From Nitrospinota bacterium (GTDB lineage: Bacteria; UBA8248), in contig JAPYQX010000043.1 of the NCBI GenBank assembly GCA_029937135.1, forward strand, positions 1-13,933: a stretch of 13,933 bases of DNA. The letters are read 5' to 3'. Below are positions 1 to 6,071 of this stretch, piece by piece. A program made the position numbers and the translations under genes. A model generated the notes under the pieces. The model saw only the letters and a list, made by a program, of their open reading frames with translations. It did no database searches and was not told where the DNA came from. How positions within the stretch are numbered: position 1 is the stretch's first letter; each line of letters begins with the position of its first letter.

Positions 1-370
1 CGACTCGCTTGAGCGCCCGGAGCGCCTCCGCCTCGGCGTCGCTCTGGCTCCGCCCCCGGGCGACCTCCCCGAAGGCGACGTTGGCGATCACCTGACCCCG
101 GAACATGAACGGGTCCTGGTGAAGCATCGACACCCGCTGCCGGTGGCCCGTCCCCCCGCCTCCGTAGACCACCGGCTCGCCCATGTAGGAGATGCACCCC
201 CGGTCGGGACGCAGCAGACCGGCCATCACACGGAGCAGCGTGGTTTTCCCGGCGCCGTTCGCGCCCGAAAGCGCGGTGACCGCGCCCGAAGCGATGTCGA
301 GCCCGCCGATATCGAGGGCGGTCTCTCCGTTAAAGCTGACCTGGATGTCTTCGAGCGTGAATAAAATCAT
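1..370 (-). CDS. tupC: Tungstate ABC transporter ATP-binding protein TupC (partial, C-terminus outside window)
   Basis: This is the N-terminal ~123 codons of an ABC ATPase; the reading frame is still open at the left window edge. It would hydrolyse ATP in the cytoplasm to drive oxyanion import through TupB. Translating the minus strand from ATG at 370 gives MILFTLEDIQVSFNGE, a Walker A motif GANGAGKTT near residues 36-44 and a Q-loop HQDPFMF near residues 86-92. The signature motif, Walker B and switch histidine lie outside the window. The start codon overlaps the tupB stop by one base (TAATG), so translation is probably coupled. The ATPase fold is certain. The tungstate assignment rests on the adjacent tupB and tupA, because the ATPase alone would not separate tungstate from molybdate or sulfate systems. 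Confidence 0.85.
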   Translation of the reverse strand, partial: MILFTLEDIQVSFNGETALDIGGLDIASGAVTALSGANGAGKTTLLRVMAGLLRPDRGCISYMGEPVVYGGGGTGHRQRVSMLHQDPFMFRGQVIANVAFGEVARGRSQSDAEAEALRALKRV

Positions 371-1056
371 TATGATTTCTGCAGAATGCGAGTGCCGAGG
401 TTCGTCAAAAAAATAATCGCCATGAGCACCACGCCCAGGGCGATCCCGAATCCAAACTCCCCTTTCATGCCCTCAAGAGCGATCCCCGTGGTCAGCGTCC
501 GCGTGTAGCCCTTGATGTTTCCGCCCAGCATCATGGCGATGCCCACCTCGGAGGAAACCCGCCCGAACGCGCCCAGTATCGCCGCGATCAGCCCGAAGCG
601 CGCCTCGCGCAGCACCATCCAGGCGGCAAGCCTCGAAGAGGCCCCCAGCGTGAGCGCCGTCTCTCGCGCGCGCTGGTCCACCGAGGAGACCGCTGTCATC
701 GTGAAAACAGAGATGATCGGGATCGATAGAATCACCAGACCGATCACGATGGCCGTCGGGGTGAACAGCAGGTTCGCGAACCCCAGCGGCCCGCGGCGGG
801 AGAGAAACCCGTAGACGATCAGGCCGATCACCACTGTAGGAAAGCCGAGCAGGGTCTGGATAATCGAAATGGCCGCGCCCCGGCCCCTGAAACGGTGGGA
901 GGCCAGCGCCCAGCCAATCGGCAAACCGATCAGGCCGGCCACCACCGTCGCGCCAAAGCTCACCCGGACGGTGACCCAGGAGGCGGTCATCACCTCGGGG
1001 TCCGCGCGCAGAACGAGGAGGATGCCTTCCCAGATTCCTTCCAGAAGAAATTCCAT
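370..1056 (-). CDS. tupB: Tungstate ABC transporter permease TupB
   Basis: Inner-membrane permease of 228 residues, the normal size for TupB, with about five or six hydrophobic segments. The cytoplasmic EAA-type loop that contacts the ATPase is ETALTLGAS at residues 132-140, followed by GRVSSEVG near 165-172. The stretch GGNIKGYTRTLTT at 178-190 is strongly TupB-like. The frame is open to 1089, but I chose ATG at 1056 because GAGGCGGGGAG lies just upstream and the extra 11 residues (MARSRHRGGET) are not membrane-like and would overlap that ribosome site. The stop codon overlaps the start of tupC by one base. tupA lies on the same strand further upstream, separated by a TauE/SafE gene. Tungstate is the best substrate call from motif similarity; molybdate cannot be excluded. 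Confidence 0.9.
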   Translation of the reverse strand: MEFLLEGIWEGILLVLRADPEVMTASWVTVRVSFGATVVAGLIGLPIGWALASHRFRGRGAAISIIQTLLGFPTVVIGLIVYGFLSRRGPLGFANLLFTPTAIVIGLVILSIPIISVFTMTAVSSVDQRARETALTLGASSRLAAWMVLREARFGLIAAILGAFGRVSSEVGIAMMLGGNIKGYTRTLTTGIALEGMKGEFGFGIALGVVLMAIIFLTNLGTRILQKS

Positions 1057-1106
1057 CGTCTCCCCGCCTCGGTGCCGGCTTCGTGCCAAATTTAGCCTTG
1101 CAGTGG

Positions 1107-1143
1107 ATTATACAACCACCGGCCGCCCCGCATAAAAGTGGTT
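1107..1143 (-). promoter_or_regulatory. Possible tupBC promoter -10 with flanking inverted repeat
   Basis: On the minus strand a perfect TATAAT occupies 1112-1107, about 50 bases before the tupB start. No good -35 stands 16-18 bases upstream (TTATGC is the best placed). A 6-bp inverted repeat, AACCAC at 1114-1119 and GTGGTT at 1138-1143, spans the -35 region and would suit a dimeric activator or repressor. The promoter and operator roles are inferences from position only. Confidence 0.35.
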
Positions 1144-1162
1144 TCGCACTAAGCTTCTCCGC

Positions 1163-1900
1163 CTAAAGCAGTCTCCGCAGTAAAAAGACGATGGCGGCGA
1201 TGAGGACAATCCCCATCAGCTTCTGTATCGTCCTTGGCGAAAATCGAAACGAACCCATATAGGAGCCGAGAAAACCGCCGGCGACAACAGCCGCCACCAG
1301 GGGCAGTATCAACTCCATGCTGAACGCCCCGCGCTGCATCCGCGAGAAAATTCCCGCGACAGAGTTCACCCAGATAAAAATCGAACCCGTGGCGGCGGCT
1401 TCTTTCTCCGTTCCCAGACTGAACATCACGATAAGGGGCACAAGGTAGATTCCGCCGCCAATCCCCACCGCTCCCGCGATAAAACCGAGCGCGCCCCCCA
1501 GGACAACCGAAAAAACAACCTTTTGCGCGCCCTCGAGCTTGAGGGAAATCCGGAGGGTGTCGAAAAAATATATCCGAATCGCGAGGGTGACGAGGGTGAA
1601 TAGCAGGAGAATGTAAAAACCCTGTTTCGACAGGGCGACACTTCCCCCCAAATACGCCATCGGAATCGAAGAAACGAGGAAGGGCGCGATCAGGCGCCAG
1701 TTCACATGTCCGCCCCACCAGAAATTCGCGGCCCCGAAGCTTGTGACAGCCACGTTCAGCACAAGAGAAGTGGTGGGTATCAGGACATAATTTACATCGA
1801 AGATTGCCATGATCGCGGCGTATGAGGAGCCGCCACCCAACCCGACACTCGAATAGATGAGCGCCACGAAAAAAAACAGAGCCGCGATCACGTATTCCAT
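1163..1900 (-). CDS. TauE/SafE-family anion permease
   Basis: Integral membrane protein of 245 residues with about seven or eight hydrophobic segments. It shows the two-fold internal repeat typical of the TauE/SafE (DUF81) family: GLGGGSSY at residues 20-27 and GIGGGIYLVP at 146-155, each in a first helix of its half. Members export or import sulfite, sulfoacetate and other small anions, usually driven by the ion gradient; the substrate here is unknown. The ATG at 1900 follows GAGAGATTTGA, a moderate ribosome site. The gene lies 153 bases after tupA and 106 bases before tupB, so it is looser than the genes around it. Its place inside a tungstate locus suggests oxyanion handling (tungstate, sulfite or a related anion), but that is inference. 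The family call is firm. Confidence 0.9.
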   Translation of the reverse strand: MEYVIAALFFFVALIYSSVGLGGGSSYAAIMAIFDVNYVLIPTTSLVLNVAVTSFGAANFWWGGHVNWRLIAPFLVSSIPMAYLGGSVALSKQGFYILLLFTLVTLAIRIYFFDTLRISLKLEGAQKVVFSVVLGGALGFIAGAVGIGGGIYLVPLIVMFSLGTEKEAAATGSIFIWVNSVAGIFSRMQRGAFSMELILPLVAAVVAGGFLGSYMGSFRFSPRTIQKLMGIVLIAAIVFLLRRLL

Positions 1901-1988
1901 TCAAATCTCTCGAAGCAGGCAGACCCCGGACCTGTAATCAGGGTATCGCCAAAATTCACAGCCCGGTGGTTCACGCCACGCTCTTTAG

Positions 1989-2036
1989 CGAAAAAATATC
2001 GGCCTCCGGATCACCGGAAATATCCGGCGCCGGAGG
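1989..2036 (-). terminator. Hairpin plus U-tract after tupA
   Basis: Read on the minus strand just after the tupA stop, CCTCCGG at 2036-2030 pairs with CCGGAGG at 2009-2003. Nested inside, CCGGA and TCCGG (2027-2023 with 2018-2014) form a second perfect stem with a 4-base loop. A TTTTTT run follows at about 1996-1991. The six-base gap between stem and U-run is not ideal, so it may terminate only partly and lower expression of tauE-tupBC relative to tupA. A transcript stabiliser is an alternative. Confidence 0.6.
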
Positions 2037-2053
2037 GGAGCGCTCTTAGATCG

Positions 2054-2917
2054 TCAGTTTCCCGGACCCGGCGGAGCAGCGGCCGGGTGAAATAGTTTTT
2101 TTCCCTTCAACCGAAAGGCGCCGATGAGGCGCTGCCCATCGGGCGAGGTGAGAAACCGAATGTACTTTATCGCCAGATCGTAGCGCACATGGGAGTGACG
2201 CCCGGGGTTCACGGCGATCACCCCGTAGGGGTTGAGCAGCTCCTTGCCGCCCCCAAGCAGAACCTTCAGATCCACTTTTCCCCGTGCGGAGAAAAACAGG
2301 AACGAGCCCCGGTCGCTGAGGGTGTAGGCCCTCATCTCGTCAGCCGCCTTGAGTGTCTCCCCCATGCCCTGGCCGAGCGAGCGGTACCACGCACCCTTGG
2401 GATCAAGTCCGGCGGCGCGCCAGAAGGCGGCTTCTGTTTTATGGGTGCCGGAATCATCGCCCCGGCTGACCCAAACAACCCCGCCCGCGGCGATTCGGCG
2501 AAAGGCGGTGGCGATGTCCCCGATCCCCGAAATTTTCGCGGGATCGGCCATCGGGCCCACGATCACAAAATCGTTGTACATCACGCTCCGGCGGCCGACG
2601 CCGTATCCTGCGGCGACAAATTTTTTCTCCGCCTTGGGAGCGTGGACCAGGACCACATCGACATCCCCGTTTTCCCCGAGGCGCAAAGCCTTGCCCGTTC
2701 CGACGGCGATAGTGTGAATGCGGACGTTATGCTGTTTTTCAAAAGGGGGATTGAGCCATTCAAGAAGCCCGGTGAAGTACGTGCTTGTTGTCGTGGCGAG
2801 TTTAAGAATCGCGGGGGCGGCCTGCGCCGGGGCTGCCAGAAAAACGAATAGCCACAGCCCGGCGAAAAAACCACGCCACGACGCCTCTTTTGCCGCTCTC
2901 CACTCGGGGAATTTCAC
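2054..2917 (-). CDS. tupA: Tungstate-binding periplasmic protein TupA
   Basis: Substrate-binding protein of 287 residues that captures tungstate in the periplasm for TupBC. Residues 1-33 form a signal peptide: basic start, hydrophobic stretch FFAGLWLFVFLAA, and a likely cleavage site AQA before APA. TupA hallmarks follow in order: ATTTST at 41-46, GTGKAL at 73-78, VHAP at 91-94, NDFVIVGP at 115-122, and SRGDDSGTHKTE at 151-162, which belong to the oxyanion pocket and its surroundings. After TTTSTY most relatives have Asp-Ser, while here it is Phe-Thr, a small departure next to the pocket. The start is GTG at 2917, sharing GTGA with the stop of the upstream gene (4-base overlap), so it is translationally coupled to it. 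A hairpin terminator follows. I am confident of the family. Tungstate rather than molybdate is known for the family, not shown here. Confidence 0.93.
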   Translation of the reverse strand: MKFPEWRAAKEASWRGFFAGLWLFVFLAAPAQAAPAILKLATTTSTYFTGLLEWLNPPFEKQHNVRIHTIAVGTGKALRLGENGDVDVVLVHAPKAEKKFVAAGYGVGRRSVMYNDFVIVGPMADPAKISGIGDIATAFRRIAAGGVVWVSRGDDSGTHKTEAAFWRAAGLDPKGAWYRSLGQGMGETLKAADEMRAYTLSDRGSFLFFSARGKVDLKVLLGGGKELLNPYGVIAVNPGRHSHVRYDLAIKYIRFLTSPDGQRLIGAFRLKGKKLFHPAAAPPGPGN

Positions 2918-3267
2918 TGCTCAGGCACCCCAGCCCGGGATTCGGATTTCTTGGACCGGGGTTGGACATCTGGCTCGATGCCGGGCGCTTCCTCCAAAAG
3001 CCTCAGCCCGAAATCTGCGGTAAGCGCTTCGAGCAGGTCTTCAAATTCATCCCGGCCGTCCTCGGTGGAGGTGATCCGGGCCAGCGCGGTTGTACGCCCA
3101 TCCTCCCGCCGGCCGTAGCCGTGGACCATCGTCTGGTAGTAGCCCAGCCCGTCGTAGCCGTCCAAAATTCCCTGGATGAAATGTTGTTGGTCGGAGGGAA
3201 CTTCCAGCCAGTAGATCAGGCTCCCGGAATAAGGCTCCGGATTCGGCCTCCCGCCTTCACCGGTCAA
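2914..3267 (-). CDS. Small DUF4911-like protein
   Basis: Cytoplasmic protein of 117 residues of unknown function. Residues 17-48 (LIYWLEVPSDQQHFIQGILD, then GYDGLGYYQTMV) match my recollection of the DUF4911 pattern, in which a beta strand precedes a helix ending in an EAYD/GYDGL-type turn. A second strand ALARITST at 61-68 and an acidic helix DEFEDLLEALTADFGL at 73-88 complete a compact alpha/beta domain. The last 25 residues are polar and probably disordered. There is no signal peptide or membrane segment. The start is TTG at 3267, overlapping the upstream TGA (TTGA), and the stop overlaps the tupA GTG, so it is wedged by 4-base overlaps on both sides. Such coupling suggests a role tied to its neighbours. 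The family match needs a profile search; the gene itself is secure. Confidence 0.65.
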   Translation of the reverse strand: MTGEGGRPNPEPYSGSLIYWLEVPSDQQHFIQGILDGYDGLGYYQTMVHGYGRREDGRTTALARITSTEDGRDEFEDLLEALTADFGLRLLEEAPGIEPDVQPRSKKSESRAGVPEQ

Positions 3268-3665
3268 CCGGCTGTCCGTATCCGGCTGGCGGCACGGCGG
3301 ACGATCTCGGGCATCTCGCGCACAAAAAGCGAGCGCGGCATCACCTTATCGAATCCCGCCTTTCCGGCGTTCTTGAGAAGCTCGGGTTCGTCGTGCCTGC
3401 CGAAGGCGATGGCGTAAACGTCCTTGTTCCTCGGGCTATCCCGGAGCTTCTGAACCAGCTCGCCCGCCTTATCGCCCCCCAATTTGGGGTGGTGGAGGTC
3501 CATGAGAAAAAGCACGGCGTTGAAATTCTCGGCCGCCATATCGAATTTCTCGGCCGAACCGATGAACTCGAGCACCGCCTCCGGAGAGGCGCCCGCCTCG
3601 CGGATGCGCGCCGAAAACATCAGATCGGTGCATACGACGAAAATACGCTTGGCTTCCTCGGCCAT
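3264..3665 (-). CDS. Degenerate response-regulator receiver (pseudo-receiver) protein
   Basis: Stand-alone receiver-like domain of 133 residues with no output domain. The CheY fold is visible: strand IFVVCTDLMFSARI at 8-21, strand NAVLFLMDLHHP at 49-60 with Asp56 in the phospho-acceptor position, then VYAIAFG at 83-89 and FDKVMPRSLF at 105-114. The usual N-terminal acidic pair appears as Cys12-Thr13, with only Asp14 nearby. The conserved Thr/Ser region reads AFGRHDE, and the Lys-Pro dipeptide is replaced by PRS. Receivers of this kind with a PRS motif form a known pseudo-receiver group and probably bind partners without normal phosphorylation. ATG at 3665 lies 3 bases after the cupin stop. 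The stop overlaps the next gene by 4 bases. No histidine kinase is present in the window. The fold is confident; the role is unknown. Confidence 0.75.
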   Translation of the reverse strand: MAEEAKRIFVVCTDLMFSARIREAGASPEAVLEFIGSAEKFDMAAENFNAVLFLMDLHHPKLGGDKAGELVQKLRDSPRNKDVYAIAFGRHDEPELLKNAGKAGFDKVMPRSLFVREMPEIVRRAASRIRTAG

Positions 3666-3668
3666 ATC

Positions 3669-4052
3669 CTATCCTTCCGGTCCCTTGAACTCGTTCTTGG
3701 GCGGACCCACGTAACCGGGCAGGTAGTCCATCCGCCCGCCCGAAATAACCTCGAAGTATTCGGCTCCTTCCGGTCCGACATCCACCCCGCCATGATAGAC
3801 GCCGCCGGGAATCACGCCCACGTCGCCCGGCTCAAGCCAGCCCTCCTCACCATCGATCTTGAGCCGCATCCTCCCCTCAAGCACGATGACGAACTGATCT
3901 TCTGGATGCCGGTGGAGGCTGTCGTCGAATTCGGTGCCTGGCTCCATCTCGCCGCGCTGGACAGTGAGGTTCTCGGTAGCGATGACTCGCCGCCAGGTCC
4001 CCTTGCGAATATTGGGCCGCCGGGGAAAATCGTCCCACTTGTGAAACCCCAT
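3669..4052 (-). CDS. Small cupin-domain protein
   Basis: Single-domain cupin of 127 residues, cytoplasmic. Cupin motif 1 reads HRHPEDQFVIVLEG at 47-60, with His47 and His49 as likely metal ligands and Gln53 where many cupins have Glu. Motif 2 reads PGDVGVIPGGVYHGG at 75-89, with His87 as a further ligand. The reading frame is open to 4088 with a TTG, but I place the start at ATG 4052. AAGGAG stands 9 bases upstream, inside the sequence holding the PrpD stop, and an earlier start would overlap PrpD. It follows PrpD by 13 bases and precedes the receiver-like gene by 3. Small cupins beside catabolic enzymes may be isomerases, decarboxylases, dioxygenases or ligand sensors, and nothing here decides between these. 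Confidence 0.85.
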   Translation of the reverse strand: MGFHKWDDFPRRPNIRKGTWRRVIATENLTVQRGEMEPGTEFDDSLHRHPEDQFVIVLEGRMRLKIDGEEGWLEPGDVGVIPGGVYHGGVDVGPEGAEYFEVISGGRMDYLPGYVGPPKNEFKGPEG

Positions 4053-4065
4053 CGCAGCCGGCTCC

Positions 4066-5475
4066 TTATTCGTCCTCTTTTTCGCCAAGCAAGTCGATCA
4101 GCGCGTAAATGCTTTCGATGGTGTCCACCTTGTAGAGAAGAGCCTCGGCCCGGGCAATCTGGTCTTTCCCGTAAACGAGGCCGCAACACTCCGTGAATTT
4201 CTCGAAAAGCTCCTCGCGGTCCATCGGCCGCTTGGGCGTCCCGCGCGAGGTGTCGGAGAATTTTTCGTGGACAGTACCGTCCTCCATCTCGATGGTGAGC
4301 TTTGATCGAATGAGGTCGTAGCCCATCGCCTCGATTTCTTCATCCACGTAGGGCTCGACCTTATCCAGAATCGCCTTCACCTCATCGCTCGCCACCACAT
4401 CGTCGCGGTACTGGGCGATGCCACCCCTTCCGCCGTTAAGGAGGAGTATGCCGAGGCTGTACTTCATCGAGAATTTCGCCTCGAGCTCATTTTGCGGATT
4501 GTCGTAACGAAGCGGCTCAAGCACACGGGTGTTCGTACCGAGCCGCACTTTTTTCACCTGCTCGGGTTCGATGCCGTGTTCGAGGATGAGGTCGCGCATC
4601 GCGTCCATCGAGGGATGCGAGAGCGACCCGCTCGGGTAGGGCTTGATCGAAACGCCGGGGTCCACCGCCGCCCAGGGGTTGCCGAGCTTTCCGATCAGAT
4701 AATCGGGGTCACAGCCGCCGCCCATGATCTGCATGAAGCCCCATTGGCCGTCGAAAATAGTGGGGTCCGACGTGAATCCGCCCGCCGCGAGCCGCGCCGC
4801 GACAACGCCGTTCTCCGCCGCCCGCCCGGCATGGAAAGGTTTCGTCATCGTTCCGAAGTTGGCGCGAAGGCCCGCGCTCTCCGAACAGACAATCCCCAAA
4901 CAGAACCGGAGCTGGGCCTCGTCGAGTTCCATCAGCCGGGCCGCTGCCGCCGCCGCGCCGATGGCGCCGATGGTGCCGGTCGTGTGAAATCCGCTGATGT
5001 AGTGTTCGGGCTTGATGCACTCGGCGACCTTGCACTCCACCTCGAAGCCGATCATGAACGCAGCGAGAAGCTCCTCGCCCGTCGAACCGAGCAACTCGGC
5101 TACCGCCAGCGAGGCGGCGAGAACAGGTGTCGTCGGATGGGTCAGCAGCCCGTAAATCCGGTCCGGGTAGTTCGACAGTTGGGTATCGTCGTAGTCCATC
5201 GCGTGTGCGGCGATTCCGTTCGCAAGCGCCGCGGTCTGGGCCGGGACCGTCTGATCCGTTCCGATGACCCGCGCCTCGGGCTCCCCGCCGAATTCCTTGA
5301 TGTAGGCCTGGACTATCTGGCCGCTGTGGTCCGTCGATCCGGCCACCATCAGGCCGGTCCCGTCCACGAAACAGCGGCGGGAGATGACTTTCACATCCTC
5401 GGGTATCGAATCGGCTTCGGTCCCGAGGATGAACTCGACTACGGCATCTGTAACTGGGCTTTCTGCGTTGGACAT
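4066..5475 (-). CDS. MmgE/PrpD-family protein (2-methylcitrate dehydratase-like)
   Basis: Cytoplasmic protein of 469 residues, normal for the family, which includes 2-methylcitrate dehydratase, cis-aconitate decarboxylase and iminodisuccinate epimerase. Family motifs are intact: HAMDYDDT at 91-98, LTHPTTP at 111-117, TKPFHAGRAAENGVVAA at 211-227, and KPYPSGSLSH at 278-287. The Asp/Thr, His, Lys and His of these segments correspond to active-site positions known in the family. ATG at 5475 is preceded by GGAAGGAACGAC, a good ribosome site; the longer open frame to 5802 has no support. No prpB, prpC or acnD genes are near, so a methylcitrate cycle is not indicated and the true substrate is open. 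It is the first well-supported gene of the cupin, receiver, DUF4911-like and tupA string. Confidence 0.88.
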   Translation of the reverse strand: MSNAESPVTDAVVEFILGTEADSIPEDVKVISRRCFVDGTGLMVAGSTDHSGQIVQAYIKEFGGEPEARVIGTDQTVPAQTAALANGIAAHAMDYDDTQLSNYPDRIYGLLTHPTTPVLAASLAVAELLGSTGEELLAAFMIGFEVECKVAECIKPEHYISGFHTTGTIGAIGAAAAAARLMELDEAQLRFCLGIVCSESAGLRANFGTMTKPFHAGRAAENGVVAARLAAGGFTSDPTIFDGQWGFMQIMGGGCDPDYLIGKLGNPWAAVDPGVSIKPYPSGSLSHPSMDAMRDLILEHGIEPEQVKKVRLGTNTRVLEPLRYDNPQNELEAKFSMKYSLGILLLNGGRGGIAQYRDDVVASDEVKAILDKVEPYVDEEIEAMGYDLIRSKLTIEMEDGTVHEKFSDTSRGTPKRPMDREELFEKFTECCGLVYGKDQIARAEALLYKVDTIESIYALIDLLGEKEDE

Positions 5476-5528
5476 GTCGTTCCTTCCACTAAAGATAGTG
5501 CGAATAAAAAATTCCCGCTCAGGCTCTC

Positions 5529-5708
5529 TTACCGGCCGACGGGCTTCCTCGGTTGGGGCGGCGACCCGGCCACGCCCCTCGGCTGAGGACAGAAAAATTT
5601 CGTAAGCGCCGGAAAACTTCGGGGACTCGAACAAACCCCGTTCAGGGCACCCAGGGCCAGGGCCGAAACCGCCAGCGTCCCCAGGAGCCACTTGATTCCT
5701 CGAATCAT
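5529..5708 (-). CDS. Possible small membrane or secreted peptide
   Basis: Candidate 59-residue ORF upstream of PrpD. ATG at 5708 follows GAAGGCGAGGC, a fair ribosome site. The N-terminus (MIRGIKWLLGTLAVSALALG) is a basic start followed by a hydrophobic helix, as in a signal peptide or single membrane anchor. A Cys at residue 26 follows NGV, which is not a standard lipobox. The remaining residues are Pro/Arg/Gly-rich with one more Cys and are not informative. A promoter candidate lies about 170 bases upstream on the same strand. It could be real or a chance frame in leader DNA, and I recognise no family. Confidence 0.3.
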   Translation of the reverse strand: MIRGIKWLLGTLAVSALALGALNGVCSSPRSFPALTKFFCPQPRGVAGSPPQPRKPVGR

Positions 5709-5879
5709 GCCTCGCCTTCGGGACCCGCCCGGCTCGACAAAATGCAGCCAAAACGACAAAAAGTGGCCGGGGGCCCACAAAAAAATTCGGGCCAATCCGC
5801 ATGGAGGCCCGAAGCGCAGATGAGAGACGGTGAAATCAGCGGCGGTGGTTATCGCGGCAACTTCCCTTCTCACGGCCCT

Positions 5880-5908
5880 AAAATATCAGAAATCGCGGGC
5901 GGCGGCAA
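5880..5908 (-). promoter_or_regulatory. Sigma-70-type promoter candidate for the PrpD operon
   Basis: On the minus strand TTGCCG (5908-5903) is separated by exactly 17 bases from TATTTT (5885-5880), and TGA directly before the -10 makes it an extended -10. Each hexamer matches consensus at 4 of 6. Transcription would start near 5873, upstream of the small ORF at 5708 and PrpD at 5475, implying a 5' leader of about 400 bases for PrpD if the small ORF is not translated. Confidence 0.5.
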
Positions 5909-5997
5909 GAAAAATGGACACCGGGGCCCTGTTGTTTTCCGCCTTGCGGGAGCCAACTCCCCGTGGCAGTCTAAGTTAATCTGATCAGGCTTGATTG

Positions 5998-6020
5998 GCT
6001 CCGTATTCTGGAGCTTTTTT
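5998..6020 (+). terminator. Terminator-like hairpin in leader of cupin-like gene
   Basis: GCTCC at 5998-6002 and GGAGC at 6010-6014 form a perfect 5-bp stem with a 7-base loop, directly followed by TTTTTT at 6015-6020. This is the standard plus-strand intrinsic terminator shape, though the stem is short. It ends 51 bases before the next start codon, and no plus-strand gene precedes it in the window. It may be an attenuator for that gene or the end of a small RNA. Confidence 0.5.
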
Positions 6021-6071
6021 GACTAAAAATGGGGCGACCACCCGGCCCAAGTTTTTGAAAGGAAATCCGTC

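Larger units (their letters stand above)
5709..6071. other. Non-coding divergent region between PrpD operon and cupin-like gene
   Basis: These 363 bases hold no convincing gene. They separate the minus-strand PrpD operon from the plus-strand cupin/FAH pair. Visible elements are a minus-strand promoter candidate at 5880-5908, a perfect 5-bp hairpin GGGAG-CCAA-CTCCC at 5948-5961, and a plus-strand terminator-like hairpin at 5998-6020. A longer plus-strand frame across 5553-5984 is rich in Arg, Gly, Pro and Lys and shows no domain, so I do not call it. Confidence 0.6.

Noticed and set aside
1149..1904. Minus-strand frame overlapping TauE/SafE in another phase
   Set aside because: Product has no hydrophobic pattern or family motif; the TauE frame shows the internal repeat and membrane helices.
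1901..2053. Molybdenum/tungsten cofactor riboswitch between tupA and tauE
   Set aside because: The only clear structure is a nested simple hairpin with a U-tract; the conserved multi-stem Moco core is not recognisable in this short space.
4492..5586. Plus-strand open frame (~360 codons) opposite PrpD
   Set aside because: Arg/Gly/Val-rich product without motifs; antisense shadow of the well-conserved PrpD gene.
5476..5802. N-terminal extension of PrpD
   Set aside because: The ATG at 5475 has a good ribosome site and begins a normal family N-terminus; the extension is Pro/Arg-rich and lacks family similarity.
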